64,000 nt of DNA from Ryuthela nishihirai (taxonomy: Eukaryota > Arthropoda > Arachnida > Araneae > Heptathelidae), in the NCBI GenBank assembly GCA_038380435.1, contig JAWZYU010000005.1:32510001-32574000 (forward strand), in the 5' to 3' direction. The translations under genes were made by a program, and so were the position numbers. The notes below the pieces were generated by a model. It saw nothing but the letters and a program-made list of their open reading frames with translations, made no database searches and had not been told where the DNA came from. Positions 23,101-37,056 of this stretch are shown here, piece by piece; position 1 is the stretch's first letter, and each line of letters begins with the position of its first letter.

Positions 23101-26100
23101 TTCTATCTATCTATACAAGGGGTACGTCAGTTACATACACATTTCCAGGGGGTACGTGAAGCATAAAAGGTTGAGAACCACTGATATATATGTTTTATTT
23201 TATTCCCATTGTTATACTATAACTATAGTTCTATCTATCTATACAAGGGGTACGCCAGTTACATACACATTTCCAGGGGGTACGTGAAGCATAAAATGTT
23301 GAGAACCACTGATATATATGTTTTATTTTATTCCCATTGTTATACTATAACTATAGTTTTATCTATCTATACAAGGGGTACGCCAGTTAGATACACATTT
23401 CCAGGGGGTACGTAAAGCATAAAAGGTTGAGAACCACTGATATATATGTTTTATTTTATTCCCATTGTTATACTATACCTATAGTTTTATCTATCGATAC
23501 AAGGGGTACGCCTGTTAGATACACATTTCCAGGGGGTACGTGAAGCATAAAAGGTTGAGAACCACGGATATATATGTTTTATTTTATTCCCATTGTTATA
23601 CTATAACTATAGTTTTATCTATCTATACAAGGGGTACGCCAGTTAGATACACATTTCCAGGGGGTACGTGAAGCATAAAAGGTTGAGAACCACTGATACA
23701 TATGTTTTATTTTATTCCCATTGTTATACTATAACTATAGTTTTATCTATCTATACAAGGGGTACGCCAGTTAGATACACATTTCCAGGGGGTACGTGAA
23801 GCATAAAAGTTGGAGAACCACTGATATATATGTTTTATTTTATTCCCATTGTTATAATATAACTATAGTTTTATCTGTCTATACAAGGGGTACGCCAGTT
23901 ACATACACATTTCCAGGGGGTACGTGAAGCATAAAAGGTTGAGAACCACTGATATATATGTTTTATTTTATTCCCATTGTTATACTATAACTATAGTTTT
24001 ATCTATCTATACAAGGGGTACGCCAGTTACATACACATTTCCAGGGGGTACGTGAAGAATAAAAGGTTGAGAACCACTGATATATATGTTTTATTTTATT
24101 CCCATTGTTATACTATAACTATAGTTTTATCTATCTATACAAGGGGTACGCCAGTTAGATACACATTTCCAGGGGGTACGTGAAGCATGAAAGGTTGAGA
24201 ACCACTGATATATATGTTTTATTTTATTCCCATTGTTATACTATAACTATAGTTTTATCTATCTATACAAGGGGTACGCCAGTTACACACACATTTCCAG
24301 GGGGTACGTGAAGCATAAAAGGTTGAGAACCACTGATATATATGTTTTATTTTATTCCCATTGTTATACTATAACTATAGTTTTATCTATCTATACAAGG
24401 GGTACGCCAGTTACATACACATTTCCAGGGGGTACGTGAAGCATAAAAGGTTGAGAACCACAGATATATATGTTTTATTTTATTCCTATTGTTATACTAT
24501 AACTATAGTTTTATCTATCTATACAAGGGGTACGCCAGTTAGATACACATTTCCAGGGGGTACGTGAAGCATAAAAGGTGGAGAACCACTGATATATATG
24601 TTTTATTTTATTCCCATTGTTATAATATAACTATAGTTTTATCTGTCTATACAAGGGGTACGCCAGTTACATACACATTTCCAGGGGGTACGTGAAGCAT
24701 AAAAGGTTGAGAACCACTGATATATATGTTTTATTTTATTCCCATTGTTATACTATAACTATAGTTTTATCTATCTATACAAGGGGTACGCCAGTTACAC
24801 ACACATTTCCGGGGGGTACGTGAAGCATAAAAGGTTGAGAACCACTGATATATATGTTTTATTTTATTCCCATTGTTATACTCTAACTATAGTTTTATCT
24901 ATCTATACAAGGGGTACGCCAGTTACATACACATTTCCAGGGGGTACGTGAAGCATAAAAGGTTGAGAACCACTGATACATATGTTTTATTTTATTCCCA
25001 TTGTTATACTATAACTATAGTTCTATCTATCTATACAAGGGGTACGTCAGTTACATACACATTTCCAGGGGGTACGTGAAGCATAAAAGGTTGAGAACCA
25101 CTGATATATATGTTTTATTTTATTCCCATTGTTATACTATACCTATAGTTTTATCTATCTATACAAGGGGTACGCCAGTTAGATACACATTTCCAGGGGG
25201 TACGTAAAGCATAAAAGGTTGAGAACCACTGATATATATGTTTTATTTTATTCCCATTGTTATACTATACCTATAGTTTTATCTATCTATACAAGGGGTA
25301 CGCCTGTTAGATACACATTTCCAGGGGGTACGTGAAGCATAAAAGGTTGAGAACCACGGATATATATGTTTTATTTTATTCCCATTGTTATACAATAACT
25401 ATAGTTTTATCTATCTATACAAGGGGTACGCCAGTTAGATACACATTTCCAGGGGGTACGTGAAGCATAAAAGGTTGAGAACCACTGATATATATGTTTT
25501 ATTTTATTCCCATTGTTATACTATAACTATAGTTTTATCTATCTATACAAGGGGTACGCCAGTTAGATACACATATCCAGGGGGTACGTGAAGCATAAAA
25601 GGTTGAGAACCACTGATATATATGTTTTATTTTATTCCCATTGTTATACTATAACTATAGTTTTATCTATCTATACAAGGGGTACGCCAGTTAGATACAC
25701 ATTTCCAGGGGGTACGTGAAGCATAAAAGGTTGAGAACCACTGATATATATGTTTTATTTTATTCCCATTGTTATACTATAACTATAGATTTATCTATCT
25801 ATACGAGGGGTACGCCAGTTACATACACATTTCCAGGGGGTACGTGAAGCATAAAAGGTTGAGAACCACTGATACATATGTTTTATTTTATTCCCATTTT
25901 TATACTATAACTATAGTTCTATCTATCTATACAAGGGGTACGCCAGTTACATACACATTTCCAGGGGGTACGTGAAGCATAAAAGGTTGAGAACCACTGA
26001 TATATATGTTTTGTTTTATTCCCATTGTTATACTATAACTATAGTTTTATCTATCTATACAAGGGGTACGCCAGTTAGATACACATTTCCAGGGGGTACG

Positions 26101-29100
26101 TAAAGCATAAAAGGTTGAGAACCACTGATATATATGTTTTATTTTATTCCCATTGTTATACTATACCTAGAGTTTTATCTATCTATACAAGGGGTACGCC
26201 TGTTAGATACACATTTCCAGGGGGTACGTGAAGCATAAAAGGTTGAGAACCACTGATACATATGTTTTATTTTATTCCCATTGTTATACTATAACTATAG
26301 TTTTATCTATCTATACAAGGGGTACGCCAGTTAGATACACATTTCCAGGGGGTACGTGAAGCATAAAAGGTGGAGAACCACTGATATATATGTTTTATTT
26401 TATTCCCATTGTTATACTATAACTATAGTTTTATCTGTCTATACAAGGGGTACGCCAGTTACATACACATTTCCAGGGGGTACGTGAAGCATAAAAGGTT
26501 GAGAACCACTGATAGATATGTTTTATTTTATTCCCATTGTTATACTATAACTATAGTTTTATCTATCTATACAAGGGGTACGCCAGTTACATACACATTT
26601 CCAGGGGGTACGTGAAGAATAAAAGGTTGAGAACCACTGATATATATGTTTTATTTTATTCCCATTGTTATACTATAACTATAGTTTTATCTATCTATAC
26701 AAGGGGTACGCCAGTTAGATACACATTTCCAGGGGGTACGTGAAGCATAAAAGGTTGAGAACCACTGATATATATGTTTTATTTTATTCCCATTGTTATA
26801 CTATAACTATAGTTTTATCTATCTATACAAGTTGTACGCCAGTTACACACACATTTCCAGGGGGTACGTGAAGCATAAAAGGTTGAGAACCACTGATATA
26901 TATATGTTTTATTTTATTCCCATTGTTATACTATAACTATAGTTTTATCTATCTATACAAGGGGTACGCCAGTTAGATACACATTTCCAGGGGGTACGTG
27001 AAGCATAAAAGGTTGAGAACCACTGATATATATATGTTTTATTTTATTCCGATTGTTATACTATAACTATAGTTTTATCTATCTATACAAGGGGTACGCC
27101 AGTTAGATACACATTTCCAGGGGGTACGTGAAGCATAAAAGGTTGAGAACCATTGATATATATGTTCTATTTTATTCCCATTTATGTACTATAACTATAG
27201 TTTTATCTATCTATACAAGGGGTACGCCAGTTAGATACACATATCCAGGGGGTACGTGAAGCATAAAAGGTTGAGAACCACTGATATATATGTTTTATTT
27301 TATTCCCATTGTTATACTATAACTATAGTTTTATCTATCTATACAAGGGGTACGCCTGTTAGATACACATTTCCAGGGGGTACGTGAAGCATAAAAGGTT
27401 GAGAACCACGGATATATATGTTTTATTTTATTCCCATTGTTATACTATAACTATAGCTTTATCTATCTATACAAGGGGTACGCCAGTTAGATACACATTT
27501 CCAGGGGGTACTTGAAGCATAAAAGGTTGAGAACCACTGATATATATGTTTTATTTTATTCCCATTGTTATACTATAACTATAGTTTTATCTATCTATAC
27601 AAGGGGTACGCCAGTTAGATACACATTTCCAGGGGGTACGTGAAGCATAAAAGGTTGAGAACCACTGATATATATGTTTTATTTTATTCCCATTGTTATA
27701 CTATAACTATAGTTTTATCTATCTATACAAGGGGTACGCCAGTTACATACACATTTCCAGGGGGTACGTGAAGCATAAAAGGTTGAGAACCACTGATACA
27801 TATGTTTTATTTTATTCCCATTGTTATACTATAACTATAGTTCTATCTATCTATACAAGGGGTACGCCAGTTACATACACATTTCCAGGGGGTACGTGAA
27901 GCATAAAATGTTGAGAACCACTGATATATATGTTTTATTTTATTCCCATTGTTATACTATAACTATAGTTTTATCTATCTATACAAGGGGTACGCCAGTT
28001 AGATACACATTTCCAGGGGGTACGTAAAGCATAAAAGGTTGAGAACCACTGATATATATGTTTTATTTTATTCCCATTGTTATACTATACCTATAGTTTT
28101 ATCTATCTATACAAGGGGTACGCCTGTTAGATACACATTTCCAGGGGGTACGTGAAGCATAAAAGGTTGAGAACCACGGATATATATGTTTTATTTTATT
28201 CCCATTGTTATACTATAACTATAGTTTTATCTATCTATACAAGGGGTACGCCAGTTAGATACACATTTCCAGGGGGTACGTGAAGCATAAAAGGTTGAGA
28301 ACCACTGATACATATGTTTTATTTTATTCCCATTGTTATACTATAACTATAGTTTTATCTATCTATACAAGGGGTACGCCAGTTAGATACACATTTCCAG
28401 GGGGTACGTGAAGCATAAAAGTTGGAGAACCACTGATAATATATGTTTTATTTTATTCCCATTGTTATAATATAACTATAGTTTTATCTGTCTATACAAG
28501 GGGTACGCCAGTTACATACACATTTCCAGGGGGTACGTGAAGCATAAAAGGTTGAGAACCACTGATATATATGTTTTATTTTATTCCCATTGTTATACTA
28601 TAACTATAGTTTTATCTATCTATACAAGGGGTACGCCAGTTACATACACATTTCCAGGGGGTACGTGAAGAATAAAAGGTTGAGAACCACTGATATATAT
28701 GTTTTATTTTATTCCCATTGTTATACTATAACTATAGTTTTATCTATCTATACAAGGGGTACGCCAGTTAGATACACATTTCCAGGGGGTACGTGAAGCA
28801 TGAAAGGTTGAGAACCACTGATATATATGTTTTATTTTATTCCATTGTTATACTATAACTATAGTTTTATCTATCTATACAAGGGGTACGCCAGTTACAC
28901 ACACATTTCCAGGGGGTACGTGAAGCATAAAAGGTTGAGAACCACTGATATATATGTTTTATTTTATTCCCATTGTTATACTATAACTATAGTTTTATCT
29001 ATCTATACAAGGGGTACGCCAGTTACATACACATTTCCAGGGGGTACGTGAAGCATAAAAGGTTGAGAACCACAGATATATATGTTTTATTTTATTCCTA

Positions 29101-32100
29101 TTGTTATACTATAACTATAGTTTTATCTATCTATACAGGGGGTACGCCAGTTAGATACACATTTCCAGGGGGTACGTGAAGCATAAAAGGTGGAGAACCA
29201 CTGATATATATGTTTTATTTTATTCCCATTGTTATAATATAACTATAGTTTTATCTGTCTATACAAGGGGTACGCCAGTTACATACACATTTCCAGGGGG
29301 TACGTGAAGCATAAAAGGTTGAGAACCACTGATATATATGTTTTATTTTATTCCCATTGTTATACTATAACTATAGTTTTATCTATCTATACAAGGGGTA
29401 CGCCAGTTACACACACATTTCCGGGGGGTACGTGAAGCATAAAAGGTTGAGAACCACTGATATATATGTTTTATTTTATTCCCATTGTTATACTATAACT
29501 ATAGTTTTATCTATCTATACAAGGGGTACGCCAGTTACATACACATTTCCAGGGGGTACGTGAAGCATAAAAGGTTGAGAACCACTGATACATATGTTTT
29601 ATTTTATTCCCATTGTTATACTATAACTATAGTTCTATCTATCTATACAAGGGGTACGTCAGTTACATACACATTTCCAGGGGGTACGTGAAGCATAAAA
29701 GGTTGAGAACCACTGATATATATGTTTTATTTTATTCCCATTGTTATACTATACCTATAGTTTTATCTATCTATACAAGGGGTACGCCAGTTAGATACAC
29801 ATTTCCAGGGGGTACGTAAAGCATAAAAGGTTGAGAACCACTGATATATATGTTTTATTTTATTCCCATTGTTATACTATACCTATAGTTTTATCTATCT
29901 ATACAAGGGGTACGCCTGTTAGATACACATTTCCAGGGGGTACGTGAAGCATAAAAGGTTGAGAACCACGGATATATATGTTTTATTTTATTCCCATTGT
30001 TATACAATAACTATAGTTTTATCTATCTATACAAGGGGTACGCCAGTTAGATACACATTTCCAGGGGGTACGTGAAGCATAAAAGGTTGAGAACCACTGA
30101 TATATATGTTTTATTTTATTCCCATTGTTATACTATAACTATAGTTTTATCTATCTATACAAGGGGTACGCCAGTTAGATACACATATCCAGGGGGTACG
30201 TGAAGCATAAAAGGTTGAGAACCACTGATATATATGTTTTATTTTATTCCCATTGTTATACTATAACTATAGTTTTATCTATCTATACAAGGGGTACGCC
30301 AGTTAGATACACATTTCCAGGGGGTACGTGAAGCATAAAAGGTTGAGAACCACTGATATATATGTTTTATTTTATTCCCATTGTTATACTATAACTATAG
30401 TTTTATCTATCTATACAAGGGGTACGCCAGTTACATACACATTTCCAGGGGGTACGTGAAGCATAAAAGGTTGAGAACCACTGATACATATGTTTTATTT
30501 TATTCCCATTGTTATACTATAACTATAGTTCTATCTATCTATACAAGGGGTACGCCAGTTAGATACACATTTCCAGGGGGTACGTGAAGCATAAAAGGTT
30601 GAGAACCACTGATACATATGTTTTATTTTATTCCCATTGTTATACTATAACTATAGTTTTATCTATCTATACAAGGGGTACGCCAGTTAGATACACATTT
30701 CCAGGGGGTACGTGAAGCATAAAAGTTGGAGAACCACTGATAATATATGTTTTATTTTATTCCCATTTTTATAATATAACTATAGTTTTATCTGTCTATA
30801 CAAGGGGTACGCCAGTTACATACACATTTCCAGGGGGTACGTGAAGCATAAAAGGTTGAGAACCACTGATATATATGTTTTATTTTATTCCCATTGTTAT
30901 ACTATAACTATAGTTTTATCTATCTATACAAGGGGTACGCCAGTTACATACACATTTCCAGGGGGTACGTGAAGAATAAAAGGTTGAGAACCACTGATAT
31001 ATATGTTTTATTTTATTCCCATTGTTATACTATAACTATAGTTTTATCTATCTATACAAGGGGTACGCCAGTTAGATACACATTTCCAGGGGGTACGTGA
31101 AGCATGAAAGGTTGAGAACCACTGATATATATGTTTTATTTTATTCCCATTGTTATACTATAACTATAGTTTTATCTATCTATACAAGGGGTACGCCAGT
31201 TACACACACATTTCCAGGGGGTACGTGAAGCATAAAAGGTTGAGAACCACTGATATATATGTTTTATTTTATTCCCATTGTTATACTATAACTATAGTTT
31301 TATCTATCTATACAAGGGGTACGCCAGTTACATACACATTTCCAGGGGGTACGTGAAGCATAAAAGGTTGAGAACCACAGATATATATGTTTTATTTTAT
31401 TCCTATTGTTATACTATAACTATAGTTTTATCTATCTATACAGGGGGTACGCCAGTTAGATACACATTTCCAGGGGGTACGTGAAGCATAAAAGGTGGAG
31501 AACCACTGATATATATGTTTTATTTTATTCCCATTGTTATAATATAACTATAGTTTTATCTGTCTATACAAGGGGTACGCCAGTTACATACACATTTCCA
31601 GGGGGTACGTGAAGCATAAAAGGTTGAGAACCACTGATATATATGTTTTATTTTATTCCCATTGTTATACTATAACTATAGTTTTATCTATCTATACAAG
31701 GGGTACGCCAGTTACACACACATTTCCGGGGGGTACGTGAAGCATAAAAGGTTGAGAACCACTGATATATATGTTTTATTTTATTCCCATTGTTATACTA
31801 TAACTATAGTTTTATCTATCTATACAAGGGGTACGCCAGTTACATACACATTTCCAGGGGGTACGTGAAGCATAAAAGGTTGAGAACCACTGATACATAT
31901 GTTTTATTTTATTCCCATTGTTATACTATAACTATAGTTCTATCTATCTATACAAGGGGTACGTCAGTTACATACACATTTCCAGGGGGTACGTGAAGCA
32001 TAAAAGGTTGAGAACCACTGATATATATGTTTTATTTTATTCCCATTGTTATACTATACCTATAGTTTTATCTATCTATACAAGGGGTACGCCAGTTAGA

Positions 32101-33534
32101 TACACATTTCCAGGGGGTACGTAAAGCATAAAAGGTTGAGAACCACTGATATATATGTTTTATTTTATTCCCATTGTTATACTATACCTATAGTTTTATC
32201 TATCTATACAAGGGGTACGCCTGTTAGATACACATTTCCAGGGGGTACGTGAAGCATAAAAGGTTGAGAACCACGGATATATATGTTTTATTTTATTCCC
32301 ATTGTTATACAATAACTATAGTTTTATCTATCTATACAAGGGGTACGCCAGTTAGATACACATTTCCAGGGGGTACGTGAAGCATAAAAGGTTGAGAACC
32401 ACTGATATATATGTTTTATTTTATTCCCATTGTTATACTATAACTATAGTTTTATCTATCTATACAAGGGGTACGCCAGTTAGATACACATATCCAGGGG
32501 GTACGTGAAGCATAAAAGGTTGAGAACCACTGATATATATGTTTTATTTTATTCCCATTGTTATACTATAACTATAGTTTTATCTATCTATACAAGGGGT
32601 ACGCCAGTTAGATACACATTTCCAGGGGGTACGTGAAGCATAAAAGGTTGAGAACCACTGATATATATGTTTTATTTTATTCCCATTGTTATACTATAAC
32701 TATAGTTTTATCTATCTATACAAGGGGTACGCCAGTTACATACACATTTCCAGGGGGTACGTGAAGCATAAAAGGTTGAGAACCACTGATACATATGTTT
32801 TATTTTATTCCCATTGTTATACTATAACTATAGTTCTATCTATCTATACAAGGGGTACGCCAGTTACATACACATTTCCAGGGGGTACGTGAAGCATAAA
32901 AGGTTGAGAACCACTGATATATATATGTTTTGTTTTATTCCCATTGTTATACTATATCTATAGTTTTATCTATCTATACAAGGGGTACGCCAGTTAGATA
33001 CACATTTCCAGGGGGTACGTAAAGCATAAAAGGTTGAGAACCACTGATATATATGTTTTATTTTATTCCCATTGTTATACTATACCTAGAGTTTTATCTA
33101 TCTATACAAGGGGTACGCCTGTTAGATACACATTTCCAGGGGGTACGTGAAGCATAAAAGGTTGAGAACCACTGATACATATGTTTTATTTTATTCCCAT
33201 TGTTATACTATAACTATAGTTTTATCTATCTATACAAGGGGTACGCCAGTTAGATACACATTTCCAGGGGGTACGTGAAGCATAAAAGGTGGAGAACCAC
33301 TGATATATATGTTTTATTTTATTCCCATTGTTATACTATAACTATAGTTTTATCTGTCTATACAAGGGGTACGCCAGTTACATACACATTTCCAGGGGGT
33401 ACGTGAAGCATAAAAGGTTGAGAACCACTGATAGATATGTTTTATTTTATTCCCATTGTTATACTATAACTATAGTTTTATCTATCTATACAAGGGGTAC
33501 GCCAGTTACATACACATTTCCAGGGGGTACGTGA
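20131..33534 (+). repeat. Higher-order structure: 2304-bp unit and 6.92-kb tandem duplication
   Basis: Marker variants recur at fixed distances. Units with tttccggggggt begin at 22441, 24745, 29357 and 31662; units with gaagaataaaag begin at 21673, 23977, 28590 and 30894. The 2304-bp spacings equal 18 x 128. Rare markers ttccgattg (20131, 27047) and cccatttatg (20261, 27177) recur at 6916 bp. 21673/28590, 24745/31662 and 26409/33328 give 6917-6919. So about 54 monomers were duplicated as a block, and within each block an 18-mer was already repeated. Confidence 0.88.
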
Positions 33535-36500
33535 AGAATAAAAGGTTGAGAACCACTGATATATATGTTTTATTTTATTCCCATTGTTATACTATAACTA
33601 TAGTTTTATCTATCTATACAAGGGGTACGCCAGTTAGATACACATTTCCAGGGGGTACGTGAAGCATAAAAGGTTGAGAACCACTGATATATATGTTTTA
33701 TTTTATTCCCATTGTTATACTATAACTATAGTTTTATCTATCTATACAAGGGGTACGCCAGTTAGATACACATTTCCAGGGGGTACGTGAAGCATAAAAG
33801 GTTGAGAACCACTGATATATATGTTTTATTTTATTCCCATTGTTATACTATAACTATAGTTTTATCTATCTATACAAGGGGTACGCCAGTTACATACACA
33901 TTTCCAGGGGGTACGTGAAGCATAAAAGTTTGAGAACCACATATACATATGTTTTATTTTATTCCCATTGTTATACTATAACTATAGTTTTATCTATCTA
34001 TACAAGGGGTACGCCAGTTACATACACATTTCCAGGGGGTACGTTATGTTTTATTTTATTCCCATTGTTATACTATAACTATAGTTTTATCTATCTATAC
34101 AAGGGGTACGCCAGTTAGATACACATTTCCAGGGGGTACGTGAAGCATAAAAGGTTGAGAACCACTGATATATATGTTTTATTTTATTCCCATTGTTATA
34201 CTATAACTATAGTTTTATCTATCTATACAAGGGGTACGCCAGTTACATACACATTTCCAGGGGGTACGTGAAGAATAAAAGGTTGAGAACCACTGATATA
34301 TATGTTTTATTTTATTCCCATTGTTATACTATAACTATAGTTTTATCTATCTATACAAGGGGTACGCCAGTTAGATACACATTTCCAGGGGGTACGTGAA
34401 GCATAAAAGGTTGAGAACCACTGATATATATGTTTTATTTTATTCCCATTGTTATACTATAACTATAGTTTTATCTATCTATACAAGGGGTACGCCAGTT
34501 ACATACACATTTCCAGGGGGTACGTGAAGCATAAAAGGTTGAGAACCACAGATATATATGTTTTATTTTATTCCCATTGTTATACTATAACTATAGTTCT
34601 ATCTATCTATACAAGGGGTACGTCAGTTACATACACATTTCCAGGGGGTACGTGAAGCATAAAAGGTTGAGAACCACTGATATATATGTTTTATTTTATT
34701 CCCATTGTTATACTATACCTATAGTTTTATCTATCTATACAAGGGGTACGCCAGTTAGATACACATTTCCAGGGGGTACGTAAAGCATAAAAGGTTGAGA
34801 ACCACTGATATATATGTTTTATTTTATTCCCATTGTTATACTATACCTATAGTTTTATCTATCTATACAAGGGGTACGCCTGTTAGATACACATTTCCAG
34901 GGGGTACGTGAAGCATAAAAGGTTGAGAACCACTGATATATATGTTTTATTTTATTCCCATTGTTATACTATAACTATAGTTTTATCTATCTATACAAGG
35001 GGTACGCCAGTTAGATACACATTTCCAGGGGGTACGTGAAGCATAAAAGGTTGAGAACCACTGATATATATGTTTTATTTTATTCCCATTGTTATACTAT
35101 AACTATAGTTTTATCTATCTATACAAGGGGTACGCCAGTTAGATACACATATCCAGGGGGTACGTGAAGCATAAAAGGTTGAGAACCACTGATATATATG
35201 TTTTATTTTATTCCCATTGTTATACTATAACTCTAGTTTTATCTATCTATACAAGGGGTACGCCAGTTAGATACACATTTCCAGGGGGTACGTGAAGCAT
35301 AAAAGGTTGAGAACCACTGATATATATGTTTTATTTTATTCCCATTGTTATACTATAACTATAGTTTTATCTATCTATACAAGGGGTACGCCAGTTACAT
35401 ACACATTTCCAGGGGGTACGTGAAGCATAAAAGGTTGAGAACCACTGATACATATGTTTTATTTTATTCCCATTGTTATACTATAACTATAGTTCTATCT
35501 ATCTATACAAGGGGTACGCCAGTTACATACACATTTCCAGGGGGTACGTGAAGCATAAAAGGTTGAGAACCACTGATATATATGTTTTGTTTTATTCCCA
35601 TTGTTATACTATAACTATAGTTTTATCTATCTATACAAGGGGTACGCCAGTTAGATACACATTTCCAGGGGGTACGTAAAGCATAAAAGGTTGAGAACCA
35701 CTGATATATATGTTTTATTTTATTCCCATTGTTATACTATACCTAGAGTTTTATCTATCTATACAAGGGGTACGCCTGTTAGATACACATTTCCAGGGGG
35801 TACGTGAAGCATAAAAGGTTGAGAACCACTGATACATATGTTTTATTTTATTCCCATTGTTATACTATAACTATAGTTTTATCTATCTATACAAGGGGTA
35901 CGCCAGTTAGATACACATTTCCAGGGGGTACGTGAAGCATAAAAGGTGGAGAACCACTGATATATATGTTTTATTTTATTCCCATTGTTATACTATAACT
36001 ATAGTTTTATCTGTCTATACAAGGGGTACGCCAGTTACATACACATTTCCAGGGGGTACGTGAAGCATAAAAGGTTGAGAACCACTGATAGATATGTTTT
36101 ATTTTATTCCCATTGTTATACTATAACTATAGTTTTATCTATCTATACAAGGGGTACGCCAGTTACATACACATTTCCAGGGGGTACGTGAAGAATAAAA
36201 GGTTGAGAACCACTGATATATATGTTTTATTTTATTCCCATTGTTATACTATAACTATAGTTTTATCTATCTATACAAGGGGTACGCCAGTTAGATACAC
36301 ATTTCCAGGGGGTACGTGAAGCATAAAAGGTTGAGAACCACTGATATATATGTTTTATTTTATTCCCATTGTTATACTATAACTATAGTTTTATCTATCT
36401 ATACAAGGGGTACGCCAGTTAGATACACATTTCCAGGGGGTACGTGAAGCATAAAAGGTTGAGAACCACTGATATATATGTTTTATTTTATTCCCATTGT

Positions 36501-37056
36501 TATACTATAACTATAGTTTTATCTATCTATACAAGGGGTACGCCAGTTACATACACATTTCCAGGGGGTACGTGAAGCATAAAAGTTTGAGAACCACATA
36601 TACATATGTTTTATTTTATTCCCATTGTTATACTATAACTATAGTTTTATCTATCTATACAAGGGGTACGCCAGTTACATACACATTTCCAGGGGGTACG
36701 TTATGTTTTATTTTATTCCCATTGTTATACTATAACTATAGTTTTATCTATCTATACAAGGGGTACGCCAGTTAGATACACATTTCCAGGGGGTACGTGA
36801 AGCATAAAAGGTTGAGAACCACTGATATATATGTTTTATTTTATTCCCATTGTTATACTATAACTATAGTTTTATCTATCTATACATGGGGTACGCCAGT
36901 TACATACACATTTCCAGGGGGTACGTGAAGAATAAAAGGTTGAGAACCACTGATATATATGTTTTATTTTATTCCCATTGTTATACTATAACTATAGTTT
37001 TATCTATCTATACAAGGGGTACGCCAGTTAGATACACATTTCCAGGGGGTACGTGA
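31918..37056 (+). repeat. 2.66-kb duplicated block carrying a deletion-marked monomer
   Basis: Markers 31918/34577, 32686/35345, 33328/35985, 33456/36113, 33840/36497 and 34193/36850 are all 2657-2659 bp apart. The distance equals 21 monomers minus 31 bp. A monomer lacking exactly 31 bases, including gagaaccactg, occurs at about 34043 and again at about 36700. The identical deletion in both blocks shows the deletion came first and the block was copied afterwards. Confidence 0.88.
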
